From Saccoglossus kowalevskii (lineage: Eukaryota > Hemichordata > Enteropneusta > Harrimaniidae): a DNA stretch of 23,986 bases. The stretch spans positions 126,545-150,530 of the forward strand of contig NW_003149772.1 in NCBI RefSeq assembly GCF_000003605.2, given 5' to 3'. The notes beneath the pieces are model-generated. The model made no database searches. It had not been told where the DNA came from and saw only the letters and a program-made list of their open reading frames with translations. Below are positions 1-10,940 of this stretch, piece by piece. The position numbers were made by a program, and so were the translations under genes. Position 1 is the first letter of the stretch. Each line of letters opens with the position of its first letter.

Positions 1-882
1 AGTCGCAATCCCTGCTTATATGACACCCATATATCTTCGCACATGCGCAGCGCGACGACTACCGCGCTTTAAAACTCCTGCAAGCCATAAATTCAAAATG
101 GCCGCCCATGACAAAATGTACTAACTATGTCATCGTATACACCGTTTAAAACACTTGGGAGAGAGAACGCTATTTAATGGTCACTGTTTGAAGCTATTTA
201 CTTTGTTTTAGACTAAATTAATCCAATAAAAACAATTTTACGCCATGATTGGGTCCGCATGTTTACTTATGCAAATTGTACAGCTCATGATACTGCAGAA
301 CAGGGAAAATATTTTAAGGTCACTAAAAAAAATCACAGAAAAAACTAACAAGAAACAACAAGCCGGTACTACACTACCGTTTTCTGGTGTTGCCATGGTA
401 ATGATTGGACAGACTAAAAAACAATATACTAACTTTAAGCAAACATTCAAGCAAGTTATAATGAGATATGTCCGAGGTTTCGACTAAAAGTTTTTGTACG
501 TGGCAACAGTGGGCCAGATTTTTTTTTAGATTTTACCACCTAACTAGAATGAAGGTGTGATCTGTCTGCCAAGTTTGGACAAAATCGGCCCAGCCCGCAA
601 AACAATCACAGAAGACTCGAGCTAATTCGTGGAGATGGCACGCACATACACAAAAGATTTATAAGGGCAATCCTGCGAGCGGATCGTCAATATATGTGCG
701 TGTCTTTTTCAGTTCTAAACTATTACTGAAACTATTTTTATAAACATGAAATTTGATGTGCCAGAAAATGTTGAAAAGCATAGTGCTTTGCTCTAAGTGG
801 ATTGCCGTGATGAAGAACTGGTGGGCAATGTTGCGGGATAGGATGTCCCAGAGAATCTTCACGCAATAATTTCTGTTTAACT
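1..882. other. Non-coding flank, no gene recognised
   Basis: No frame here looks coding. The short open frames around 238-487 overlap on both strands, have A/T-rich codon content and show no domain. One part, 37-80, resembles an arm of the inverted repeat further right and is listed separately. I see no promoter, RNA gene or recognisable transposon in the remainder. Confidence 0.6.
37..80. repeat. Possible second copy of the 1682-1715 repeat arm
   Basis: This stretch reads CGCACATGCGCAG, then GACGA, then CGCGCTTTAAA. The arm at 1682-1715 has the same blocks in the same order: CGCGTGCGCAAG, GACGA, CCCGCTTTAA. The shared order suggests a dispersed, decayed repeat family. The match is by eye and imperfect, so it may be coincidental similarity between CpG-containing stretches. 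Confidence 0.3.
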
Positions 883-907
883 TTCAAATACGAAATTCGT
901 ATTTGAA
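883..907. repeat. Near-perfect 25-bp palindrome
   Basis: TTCAAATACGAA is followed by a single A and then its exact reverse complement TTCGTATTTGAA. This gives 12-bp arms around a 1-base centre. Outside the arms the pairing breaks down. No gene is attached to it. It could be an inverted-repeat insertion footprint or a dyad protein-binding site. Confidence 0.85.
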
Positions 908-1588
908 GTTTGCTGCTAAGAAAATTAGCTCTTAGAATGTTCAGGTGAACAATTCAATCTAATTTAAAATTAGAACCGACGTCAAAAAAAACGTTGTCAT
1001 ACTATTGAAAAATATCGTATGCGTTGGTGAATGAAAGTCGTACATTGTTGACTTGCCTAGGGGGTCCATGGTATAGAAAGCTGGCATCAACCCAACCCTT
1101 ACTCAAGTCAGTATCTGCGTTGCATGGAAAACGTAGTAACTGAAGGTCGCAAACGACTTTTGAAAGTGTGTGGCGCAATACTTTTTGACTGTCACAAAAG
1201 ACCACTTCGAAGATATTTGTATATCGACCGAATGATTGTAAATACAACACCATTATTAGATGGTTTTGATGACTGGAAAGACACAACACATGAATACCTT
1301 ATTCGACCAATATTTGTTTTAAAAAACAAGGTATTTGGAGCGCGTAATCGTGCGTATCACGCAAAGTAGCCGATGTATTTGAACATGGGTTATACGGTGT
1401 GTTATAAATGGCTTCGGTTTACAAGACTGAGAGCGAGTTGTTTGCTTTGCTCTCACAGGGAAGCGACGGTGTGAAGAAAGCACGTTGACAGGTGCCGGTG
1501 TGAATAATGATATTTGTCCAAGTCTGTCTTCTTTTTTACATTCATTCCCGTGCAAGACGCTTTTCAACAACTGGCTGTCGAACTTAGG
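908..1588. other. Non-coding stretch, overlapping open frames rejected
   Basis: Open frames occur on both strands over 1002-1369 but resemble nothing I know. They show no splice-site framing and overlap antisense to each other, so they are best treated as chance. The motif CTAGGGGGTCCATGG at about 1057 recurs with one base missing near 8728. Confidence 0.5.
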
Positions 1589-1715
1589 TAAAGCGGGGGA
1601 GTCGTCAGCTACGCATGCGTCAGGTGGCCATAGCGTGTCATTTTTTTTTTTTTTTTTTTTTTTACAAACAAGCGTTAATTCCCGCGCGTGCGCAAGTGAC
1701 GATCCTCCCGCTTTA
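1589..1715. mobile_element. Imperfect inverted repeat flanking a T23 tract (MITE-like)
   Basis: The left arm (1589-1621) has TAAAGCGGG, a GTCGTCA block and CGCATGCG. The reverse complement of the right arm (1682-1715) has TAAAGCGGG, a TCGTCA block and CGCACGCG, in the same order. Between the arms lie about 60 bases dominated by 23 T residues. Two diverged arms around a short centre is the form of a non-autonomous foldback or MITE-like element. No target-site duplication is clear, and the family is unknown. Confidence 0.45.
1641..1663. repeat. T23 homopolymer
   Basis: An uninterrupted run of 23 T residues lies in the centre of the inverted repeat. On the minus strand it is an A tract, which could be a retroposed poly(A) tail or simple slippage. 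Confidence 0.95.
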
Positions 1716-2334
1716 AGTAAATTTGCTGACATGAAACAGTGCAGTGCAAATCACTAAAAAAAGTCGAATGTGCACATGCGTTCTGGTGTTTTTAAAGTAG
1801 CTCTCACGTGATTTCTAAAATGTCATTGGGATATTAGTACTATATATGAAATAAGAGATGGTCTGATTTTGTGAGAACTTGAAAAAATGTGTAGTAAAAT
1901 TCATAACCAGCGGATTCAGTTTGATCGTGAGTTCGAATTTAATGCTTTTTTAAAGTGCGAGTGTTATAAGCAAAATATTTGGAACACATAGGGGAATCTT
2001 AAAATACTTGGCGTATATATGTTTAACAGAATTATCTCCAGACACCAAATAAAGATTTTGGAGCGATCTCAGAGTGCAACTTTGAAAGAAATATCTTCGA
2101 TGTGCACACGCCTATCACGATAGTGAAATTCTGCCCTGTATGTATATGGTACCAGTTGGCCGAAAAGGTTACGCTTTGTAAGTTCTTGAAATGTAGTTAC
2201 CAACAGAAAGTTTTCAATTTACGGTATTTCACATCGCAGTGGGCTCATGAACATATCGAACACAAATACGTTAACTACTTAAGGGTTGCCAATTTGAATA
2301 TGGGAAATTGTCCATATTTACTATTTATAATAAG
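1716..2334. other. Non-coding stretch
   Basis: A 125-codon open frame over 2102-2479 crosses this region. It is Cys/Tyr/Lys/Ser-rich with no domain, and its last third runs through CRE-like and CTCF-like motif DNA, so I do not call it a gene. Nothing else is visible. Confidence 0.5.
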
Positions 2335-2395
2335 CCATTCCTATAAATCGCGCCATCTAGTGGCGGAATACTTCTATGACGTCAAAATGACGTAC
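2335..2395. promoter_or_regulatory. Clustered CTCF-like, CRE and TATA-like motifs
   Basis: Three motifs lie within 60 bases. CTATAAAT is at 2340-2347. GCCATCTAGTGG is at 2352-2363; its reverse complement CCACTAGATGGC fits the vertebrate CTCF core CCASYAGRKGGC at every position. The palindromic CRE TGACGTCA is at 2377-2384, followed at once by a second ATGACGTAC half-type site. The clustering suggests a regulatory element, but no adjacent first exon is apparent and short motifs arise by chance. Function is inference only. Confidence 0.25.
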
Positions 2396-2562
2396 ATTAG
2401 TTCAAATCGACAACAGTGTTGGTTGTGTAGTTGTTTGTCATGTAAATATAGTAAATCTCAAAAACATAATCTTCATTGATCGTTGACTATAGATCAAAGC
2501 GATATCGATGCTTTGTATGTAGCGGTCTACGTGTTACACAATTACGTCATAGAAAAGCTTCG

Positions 2563-2574
2563 TCACTAGAGGGC
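2563..2574 (+). promoter_or_regulatory. Second CTCF-like core
   Basis: TCACTAGAGGGC differs from the CTCF core CCASYAGRKGGC only at the first base. It lies about 200 bases from the site at 2352-2363 and on the opposite strand, so the pair would be divergently oriented. Confidence 0.2.
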
Positions 2575-4701
2575 ATACTTTTAAGAAAGGTGTATTGAGG
2601 TGTTTGTTTTACTGCAAAACGAACCAAATGATATGATGCATTGCAGGGCTATGTAGGTACCTATTTGGGAAGATAGTTGTCAAAGGCCGAGTTCATACTC
2701 ATGCAGTAGACGATTTTTTTCCGTTCACTGTGGGGTCGAAAGGCGCGAATCGAACGTCTGCCGCAAAAGTCGAACGATTTGATTTTCAAATTGAATTTCT
2801 TTTTTTATTGCTCTACGTCGAAATGTCGAGGAGAATATTGCATTGAGACCCTAACTTCATCAAAATTGGCAATCGTCAAATGCGCAAAGCGGGTCACTTC
2901 CGGTTTTGTCATTGCGTAATTTATTTAACATCCATAACATGCAAATTACTTACGACTGAATATGAAATGTTGCTATACCACGTGATACTTGTAAATCTGT
3001 CCGGGTTCATACAATTACCAACTGATAGGCTGTATTAGTATTACTCGTACTTGCTGACCTTAAATGACCTCTTCTCAGGTAAATAATGAGTTAATCCCAG
3101 TAAGGCAAGGAAAAAAATGAGCATTTGTGCAGAACGGAGGATGTCGAGATTACTAGTACCATGTTTGGACATAATGTGTTTGAATTTATCATCGAGAAAT
3201 ACGAAACTTTGTTTTAAAATTCGATCTCTTAATTATTTAAATCATTTTCACAATTGCTCACTAGATTCTAGCTCCATGCACCCCAATGGACACAGATGTC
3301 TACCCCGAAACATGTGGGATGGTCTTTACGAATTTATATTATCACAGGAATTCAAATATGTCCTCCTGTATTGCCACGAATGCATGCATACATCACCTGG
3401 TAAAAGATAAACTATGTTTGTGCATTTTTCAGAAAAGCAACAAAATATACATCTGCCAGAAAATCCAAAATAGCCACTCCAGAGTAATGTGGTATATCAA
3501 ACAATGAAGCACCATAGTCAGACTGATTAATTCCCAGGACTGACTGGACTCCCTTTAATAAAACTGTCATTACGCATGCGTCCAATTCGTAACCATGCTC
3601 CGAAAATGTAGCAAACTATGCTGACACGTGACCCAGGTAACCGAACCAGGTATTTAAGGAAGCGGGTCAAATTACTTTCATACTTGTGTGCTGTTATAGA
3701 TGACGCCAGGTGGAAAACGAGCACAATTATGCGTCCAAGCCCGTCTTTATAGAAGCACACTCGACTCAATAGGCTTAGTAGCGAAGGGTGACGCGAACAA
3801 TGCATCTGAAACGTCGCCATAATGAACATCTCATCGTCGGTCAACCGTGAATTTGTTTGGTCGTAAAACTCACATCAACTATAATAAACCGATCTGAAAT
3901 CTATACTTTAAAAACAGCGGGATATAGCCTCGTACAATTGTCTGCATATTGTCTTCACCGAGTTTCCAGATCAATAAAAAATACATGTAACTGAATAAAA
4001 GGGAAATTGTGTACAGGACAATGACCGACATGTCGGTATTGTAGTTTGCTGTGAATGGTCAGTTGTAATCTTTACACATCATCGCTGTTTCAGGTGTTTA
4101 CGTAAAGTGGCTCATGACGTCAACTTATGCGTTGAAAACAACGAAATTACGAGCTAGCAGCGTAGTTGAATAATTGATTGATATTTCATCAATGCATTTC
4201 CTATATGATATTTTTTAAGTGATAGTGAAGCAGATTTTGTGAATTTCTGTAATTACAAATTAAACGGGAGTAACCAACCTTGTTTCAAAATTAAGTGAAA
4301 CTCCAAAGCTGTATTCACTCACGTGGTATTTTTGTCAGAGTAAGTCTTCAAACCCGACATTTTGGTTTCAACCTCGTTCGTAGCATTTAATTTGTTATAA
4401 ACTAATGTAATTCTCAAACTATCCGCCATACCACGACTGAGCAGATGACAGATGTAAAATAACGTCGAATTCAGAAACATCTAGAAAATCTTCATTCCAA
4501 ATGGGGGTATGCTCACTCGGAGAAAATTTCACGTTTGTGCTGTCGCCTACTTGGCTGCTAAAAACAGGCGTTTCTTGCCTGTCATTACAATCATAGCAAG
4601 TACACACGATATCACCGTGACACTGAATAAAAAACTGACAAGTAACAATTTTATTACATGTCGTCAGAGTGACGACAACATGATCTTTAAAACTGTCTCA
4701 G
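2575..4701. other. Long non-coding stretch
   Basis: Several open frames of about 70-105 codons occur (3117-3507 plus, 3527-3844 minus, 4419-4607 minus). None has a recognisable domain, and each overlaps other frames or lacks consensus splice boundaries. A palindromic CRE, TGACGTCA, sits at 4115-4122. No RNA gene or transposon was recognised. Confidence 0.5.
4115..4122. promoter_or_regulatory. Palindromic CRE octamer
   Basis: This is TGACGTCA, the full CREB/ATF consensus. It is one of four exact copies in the window, with 2377, 5395 and 13463. No coding start is close by. Confidence 0.2.
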
Positions 4702-4850
4702 GTAGGAATACAATGAATACCCGAAGTGACAGGAAATCCGGTACTCGACCATTCAGCAAATCATCATTGTACGAGTACTCCCCCGGTGTATCACGTGATC
4801 ATCGCCGAACAGACGAACCACAAAACATGATTGACTCATATCCGTTTTAA
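4702..4850 (+). CDS. Weak candidate terminal coding exon, unrecognised
   Basis: The upstream bases end in CTGTCTCAG, a passable splice acceptor. The frame then stays open for about 48 codons to TAA at 4848-4850. The peptide is polar and basic, containing DRKSGTRPFSKSSLYEYSPG and ending MIDSYPF, which resembles an unstructured C-terminal tail. The frame is also open upstream of the acceptor to 4509, so the acceptor is not needed to explain it. No polypyrimidine tract or nearby AATAAA supports the call. Chance is a real alternative. Confidence 0.15.
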
Positions 4851-7580
4851 GGTTTAATCAAAATGACGATTGCCATATATGATAAAAACATCTTGGGTAC
4901 GAAAAAAAAAAAGAAGTTATCGACGTGCCTACACATATATATACCCCAGGCACTAGAGGTTTTAATGTTCCGCCCGCCCGGTGGGAAAGTGCTACACAAT
5001 TACATATATACTACTAACCGTCCAGTAAAACATGTGAACAACCATATCATACATTTTGCCAAAACTGCATACTAATTAACTGATTAGCATATTAACTAAT
5101 CATGTATGTACAAATCTGAAGGCCTAATTTCAATTTCAGGAGTTGGGCGTGTGAGCGATATGACCTTGACAATGTCCGACATGGTACTTTTGTGAAAGTT
5201 CTTTTTGTCAATCTCGTTAAAAATAACCATAAATAGACAAAAATAGATAACAATGAATAAAATATGGAAATTTAAAAAAATCGTATTTCAATCAGATTGA
5301 ACGTAAGTCGAACACACTGACTATTTATAAAAAAGATAGGTTGCACGCAGAATAGTAGTATTTTAAAGAAATAATGCGCGCTCATTTGCGTGTATGACGT
5401 CAGATAATAGATCGCCAAAATAAGGTCAATAACATACCGATAAAATTGCAACAGTTTCAAAGCGATCATCATAAGCGATGACCAACGCTATTTCCCGGCA
5501 TTCCACGCGATAACCCGCAACGTACAGAAAGCTATCAACATAATTGAAACACATTGTTACTCTTTCAGACTAATTGCTCCTTTGAACTGAGAACAAATAT
5601 GTTAAAAACAGTGTTGTGTTTCTGTTATATGTGGATTCGTGGGTTGTTATTTTGTGTTCTCGTAAACCTACTTAGTATGCGGAAGAGCTCTCAAAAACCA
5701 CGGACTAAAATGACTCCTGGATTAGCGCAATAGCAGTGACGTATTGTTTTCAACACAACAAAAAATGGACTTCGCCGTAGGTGGCAATTTACTATAATAA
5801 CAAACATCGAATCAGAATGAAAATTCTTCTTACAAGTGTGACCGTGTGTGTGATAAATATGAGTCTCTCGGACAATCTACATTCTTCGTCTTCATCTTTG
5901 CTATCTTTGAAATCTTTGGATGCTGGCTAATGATATTTATTCGTTTTAGTTTCATTTTACACGTTTTTATTAGTATATCTGGGTTAGTAGTTTATGACAA
6001 CATTCGGGTTGACACGTACACACATGCGCCACGCCAACAGATTTGGATGTACAGGTATAGCGCTAACAAATTAAAATCGCACACAGCACATTGCAAGATG
6101 GCAAGTACGAGCAAAGGTAACTTTAAAATTCTTGATCTAGAGGTGAATCCTCATTTTCCTACAATTTGGAATTATTTGTACAAGAAGAAAACGGTATAAA
6201 AATATGAATAACATCATATGTTACTTCCCTACGTTAAAGTAATGACCCGTCTCTTATAACAGTGTTTTAAACAAGAGCTACGAATGACAATGTAAATATT
6301 ATTGACCGAGACTCCATTATACAATATAGACATGGCGTGCATTCCTCCTCGTCCCTAAATTGATTTATGAGTTTTTTAGTTTGTCAGCGTCATGAATGCC
6401 ACCTGGCTCGGTTGTCATTTTCACCCCCGTTGTCACTCGTGTCGCTTTTCCCTATTCCCAAATGTATCGAAAAGTTTGATTTTGGAATATTATAAAGTTC
6501 TAAGAAATGGTTTTTTTTATCTGTAATGTTCTTGTTTTTAAATGAGGTAATTCTCACCCGTTTCAGAGAAAACATATCTATCTGGAGTTTATTTACGTTA
6601 ACATGAGGGGGCATGTACCTCGTTGACATTTTCGATAATTTTCAATTTGTCGATTAATTTAATCTAGCGATGCATGTTCACAAATTAGTTAAAAGCTTTT
6701 CGTAAAATTCCAAGGTACGTAATTTGGAATATATTCTTAATATATATTCTTAAAGCAGTGTGAAATAAAACGAAGTGCAACGATTATAAAACACCATGGA
6801 CCCATAGCGATAGGACCAGACATTTTGGTGCCCGATTCATGAGATAAACGAGACAAATATATACCTCCATGGTCCAAACATACACCACAAAACAAACCTA
6901 AATTGGTGTAAACTGAGTGTTGGTACAGTAGAAAAAAACAACAACATTCCTGGATTGCCAAGATGTGTAACAACGTTGCCCCAACCAACTCCGTGATCAC
7001 CAATAAGTGAAGTCTATCGCACTCCACACAGAACAAAAAACAATGCAATGTCATCACGCAGACTTGTGTGAAATCCAAACCCCGGTGTTTACTGGGACCT
7101 TTTGTAAGTGGGTTGAAACCCAAACACCTCGATGTTTACTAAAGGTATACATTTCAAGAGAACTCCAAAATGGCTGAAAAAATATCCCTACTCAGACAGT
7201 GGATCATAAACCCCTACAACCTCCTTTACCGCGAAAGAAATCACGCACGCGCAAGCTCGCTGGCATAGGTCAGGACCAAAGTGAGATTCTTTGATATTCC
7301 AGTAATAACGAGGGTGACATACGGCTATGAACTTCTGTATTCATGTGTCGGCTCACGCCCATAAATGTTAAAAAGCACCGGGGCTCGTATTTCCCGTACA
7401 TATTATATATACATGTATACATATAGACCATACCTCCATGTATAGACGGACGAGTTGCCAACTCGAAAGAGTTAAAACACGCTGTGAATTTTGGTGTACA
7501 AATGAACCTATGCGTGGAGAGAACTCGAATTTTTTTCGAGTATTGGGAATCTTATCTAACTTAAAAAATCACAATCTTAC
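4851..7580. other. Non-coding, possibly intron of the minus-strand gene
   Basis: If the exon at 7581-7877 is real, its gene continues leftwards through here, but I cannot identify its next exon. Features seen are a CRE octamer at 5395-5402, an ATATATTCTTA-type duplication near 6728-6752, and a small hairpin GGGTT-GA-AACCC at about 7110. The hydrophobic minus-strand open frame at 6737-7123 (128 codons) has no domain I recognise and was not called. Confidence 0.45.
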
Positions 7581-7877
7581 CGTTTCCTGCTGCCTTTCGA
7601 GCTGTGCCTGTTGATATCGTAGCACGCTCCATGACGTTGACCGCGATGGCGATTTCGATCGTTCGCCGTGTCCGAGGCACGGCGTTGCAGGTCGACTGAT
7701 CCCCGGAGTCGTCGGCCGTACGGGGATGTCTCGGTCCGTGACTTCGTCGTCGTCCACGATCAGTCCGCCAGGTATCGGCACAATCCTCCCGTGGATACGA
7801 TTTAACATTCCTTGGGGAGACATCTCAATCCCGGAATCCCCGTTAACGCTATTAGCAGGTGTCGACTCTCCGGACAT
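7581..7877 (-). CDS. First coding exon of an unrecognised Ser/Thr/Pro-rich protein
   Basis: The ATG at 7877-7875 sits in the context AACAAGATGT, with A at -3. It is the first in-frame ATG after an in-frame TAA 14 codons upstream (7919-7917). The frame stays open for 99 codons and ends exactly at a donor, ACG|GTAAGA, in phase 0; read through, it would stop three codons later. The exon is clearly GC-richer than its flanks. The peptide is low-complexity and polar. Residues 2-20 are Ser/Asn/Gly-rich (GDSGIEMSP), about 29-40 is IVPIPGGLIVDD, and about 50-85 is Pro/Ser/Thr-rich with TTPG, RPATP and SKSPSRSTS, which look like proline-directed kinase sites. The end, LRYQQAQLERQQET, could begin a coiled coil. 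It has no signal peptide, membrane segment or catalytic motif, so a cytoplasmic or nuclear scaffold or regulatory role is only a guess. Family unknown. Confidence 0.6.
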
Positions 7878-8010
7878 CTTGTTACAGCAATATACAAAGT
7901 AATTTTTCGCGTATTTTTAAATGCCAGAGAATAACTCGGCTAGAAACTGTTACAGCCGCAGGCAAAGTATAGGACCTTTGGCCGACTAGGTCACTCGCTT
8001 AAAAGTCTCC
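7878..8010 (-). promoter_or_regulatory. Presumed 5' leader or promoter side of the 7877 gene
   Basis: This region lies directly upstream of the minus-strand ATG and holds the in-frame TAA (7919-7917) that fixes the start. Two AG-ending stretches, GTTACAG and TTTCTAG, could be splice acceptors of a leader exon, so the true transcription start may be further right. No TATA box is evident. Confidence 0.25.
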
Positions 8011-10714
8011 ATTTAAAAACAAATGTCAGCATCTAAATTTCCATTGAGCACACTTCCAATTCAGCGTCGAATTCTTGTAACATTTGTCGATATCCGCAGC
8101 CCAGCTCACATGCCGGCGAATCATGAAACGGCAGACATTGTTGCTATAATGACCAGTTTTCCTTTACTTTGTAGTGGTACTTCACACATGTATAAAATCC
8201 TGTACCTCAACGCAGTGTATTAAAATCACGTACCACGGTATAATGAATACAGAGCCATAGCCAATAAAACACACGCTGTTGTCCGGCGTACCTGTCCTGG
8301 CGTGTCGGGCAGTGTGAAACGCTTCGCTGCGTTAAACCGTTACTTTGAGACTAAGACTGTGATCTCCGACGAAAAACACCGGAAGAAAGAACTTCGCGGA
8401 CATAAAAGTTCCGTCCATACCCCTATTAAAAAAAATTTACGTCGTCCGCGTCAATGAAATGTGAGCCAACTGATACCAATGTTACCGAACCCCCTAGCTT
8501 CACTATCGCGATGATTCATTCACAAATGTAAATATAATTTTTTTTTTGAAAAGTAGAAATATTTGTACTAACATTGAACATTACCACCCTATAGTAGAGA
8601 CTTACCTCCCGAATAAGAAGTACGAACGGTTAAAATAAGTTGGAATAAAGTAAAACTGACAACTGTGTAATTATTGGTCTCTTCGCTGCGGCTCACCTGA
8701 ATGCGAACCTTTGGTATTTTACGACGCTAGGGGGTCATGGGCTAGTTAATAAATATCCAAAGGACGCTCTGTTGCATTATGGGTGCAAAATAAACAGCTT
8801 GGCACACATTGTGAAAATTAAGTTTTGGTTTGCGAGCGATCTTCGTAATTAAGTTTCTTTATTCCATTATTCAGTTGCTGACTGACAATCAGATTAGATA
8901 ATTAGTGGAAAGCAAAAGAAAATAATTTGTTAAATTGTTGGAAGGCGTCCAGTAAATTAAATCGCCGAAGGGCCTGCGCAAATTTTTAAACAGTCCAAAT
9001 GAAAAACAATACCTGGATGGGACACGACATTGACCCCCTCCCACAAAAAAAACAACAACAACACCACGTACCTGTGAATAAAAATCAGAACAACTAAACT
9101 ATTATAATACTGTGACGAATGAAATGAGACTAACACTGTGCCTAAAATGGCGCTAAAACGTATTAGTTCAAGTCAACCATTCAATCCCTAAATCTAAGAC
9201 CAAATAACTCGACTCTTCAATTTTGCGCACACATTGGAGATAACAAGAGGCTCCACACACTCACATACTGATGTAAATGTTCTTTTATAATCGGAGCCGT
9301 TCATCCGAAAACTGTCAATATTGAGTTGCTTGCTCAAATTACGTACGTAGTGCCGGTTTACGAATCTTTGACCAAAAAAAGTGCCTTAAGTTTGTATTCA
9401 GAGAAAAACTACAGAAAATTTGACAAAGTTTGTGCCATATTTATATAATGGCGGACAATGCACGCGTTTGTGTCACAGTTCAGTGACCATACCATTCACA
9501 CAGACAGACCGATACTATAAAAGTGCTGTCACATAAACTATGGCTGGCAACATACCGTGGTCGGTTCCATAATCATAAGACCATTCACGACGACACGTAA
9601 ACATAGTATTACGAATCCTACTTCATGCACGTGGTTTTTGAAGTGAACATAATATCCCCCCTATTTGATGTGACATTTTATATGTGTCACTCTGTATTAT
9701 TTATGAATTTTGGTTTGTCACTGACTTCATACATTTTCTAAGCGCTATAGGGAACATAGAATCGAAATTAACACACATGTAAAAGTTGAACGTTTTTTTT
9801 CGGAAAGCAGCTTTAGGACAGTCATCAGAGGGCGTTCTTCAAGTTGACAGACGAGTATGCCTACAGTACAGGTATTAATTCACGGGTTTGCTATCACATG
9901 CTTCTTCAAACTTGGTCGACTATAAACGATCTTCACCGATTAACAAATATAGGTCGAACAAATTCGTGCCAAATAGACAATGTGATCTCTCTCACACAGA
10001 GATACATGAAAAACGTAGTACCCCAATGGAGTTGTAACTTAGGGGTCGGGCATTTGAAATCACAATAACAGGGGTGGCTGCAAGATGCATTGAAAGCTGG
10101 GTGGCGAGTGAAAAAAAGGCTAGCAAGGTGTTGCACAAAGAAAAACAGTTGGCACATTCAAGAAAATGAAAAATGAACACCGTGAAAAATGTGCAAACCT
10201 GATGATTGAGTGAGGGCGCTGTTACGGTGGTTGAGAGGCGAATAAATGGATACATAATCGCTTCGCAAAGCCTTTGATTCACGGAAGCTATATTCACTTA
10301 AAATCCCCACACTTTTGCGTTAAATAATGTTAGTTTACAATCATCTCGGCTAAGACGCATTGTGAAAGTTGACATTAAACGAAAATTGTCAAAACTATTA
10401 CTATGAACGAAAGAGAAAACTCGACCAGCAGTGTAGTATAATAACAAAGTAATACTACCATTACAAACTATGACATTCGAACTATCAATATTGCTATTTG
10501 TTTGTAAAACGTTGAGAAATACTGCTAACTGAGTTGTTTTTTCGTTTACAGTAACTGAAAATCTCAGACTCGGAGCTCTCAAACTGTCGTCGCTCAAACT
10601 TTAAAATAATTACAATTAGCATTAGAAACCGAGATCTTTATTTTGGCATACCCATTCATAGTCCAGTTGGCGTAGCTCGTTTAGGCGGTAGTCTTTTGTA
10701 TTTGTAGCCTTATT
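8011..10714. other. Non-coding stretch
   Basis: No convincing exon was found on either strand. The plus-strand open frame 8023-8223 and the pair of antisense frames around 9844-10297 are short, overlapping and featureless. Poly-A/CAA-type simple sequence occurs at 9042-9066, and a weak inverted repeat is listed at 8708-8763. Confidence 0.5.
8708..8763. repeat. Short inverted repeat
   Basis: CCTTTGG at 8708-8714 pairs with CCAAAGG at 8757-8763, and TATT/AATA extends the pairing beyond a single bulged base. The loop contains CTAGGGGGTCATGGGCTAG, near-identical to a motif at about 1057. It may be a degenerate element. Confidence 0.3.
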
Positions 10715-10940
10715 CAGTGGCGGATGCTCGAAAGGGGGCAGAGGGACGATCGTCTCCTCGAAAAAAAATGTTGGGGGCGACGCCCCTCCAAAATCAAGCT
10801 GAAACCTTTTGGGTCTGCACAATTTGCCCCTCAAAATGCAGGAAATACCGTTTCAGAAAGTCTAGATTTCAACATTTTTAAGAGGGACCATGCCCCCGGA
10901 CCCCATGGAAAGGTCGCGACTTCGGCGCAAGGTTGGTGAG
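10715..10940 (+). mobile_element. hAT-like repeat fragment
   Basis: The stretch begins CAGTGGCGGATGCTCG, which has the CAGTGGCGGAT form seen at the ends of many animal hAT-family non-autonomous elements. It continues with unusual G- and C-runs (AGGGGGCAGAGG, TTGGGGGCGACGCCCC, CATGCCCCCGGACCCC), much richer in GC than its surroundings. I recognise this blend as a widespread invertebrate interspersed repeat, from memory and not from a search. No matching inverted end (ATCCGCCACTG) is found to the right, so it is probably truncated. The open frame over 10724-10939 lies inside it and is not called a gene. Confidence 0.4.

Noticed and set aside
1319-1732. 137-codon minus-strand open frame
   Set aside because: It runs through the poly-A strand of the T23 tract (Lys run) and both arms of the inverted repeat, so its openness is due to repeat composition.
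2102-2479. 125-codon plus-strand open frame
   Set aside because: No domain, unusual Cys/Tyr/His content, and it crosses the CTCF/CRE motif cluster. No splice sites or conserved features support it.
2725-2760. tRNA-like T-loop (CGTTCGATTCGC on the minus strand)
   Set aside because: The flanking bases do not pair as a T stem, and no acceptor or anticodon arm can be built.
6098-6116. Tiny first exon: ATGGCAAGTACGAGCAAAG followed by GTAACT
   Set aside because: The start context is good (CAAGATGGC), but 19 bases and a moderate donor are too little evidence, and no partner exon was found.
6737-7123. 128-codon minus-strand open frame
   Set aside because: Hydrophobic and Cys-rich with no domain or splice framing. 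Among six frames over 24 kb, an open frame of this length is not surprising.
7170-7268. 32-codon frame beginning ATGGCTGAAAAAATATCC on the plus strand
   Set aside because: The ATG context is good, but it is short, ends without a donor and lies in the presumed intron of the minus-strand gene.
10724-10939. Plus-strand 71-codon open frame
   Set aside because: It lies wholly inside the GC-rich hAT-like repeat fragment; its openness reflects G/C-run composition.
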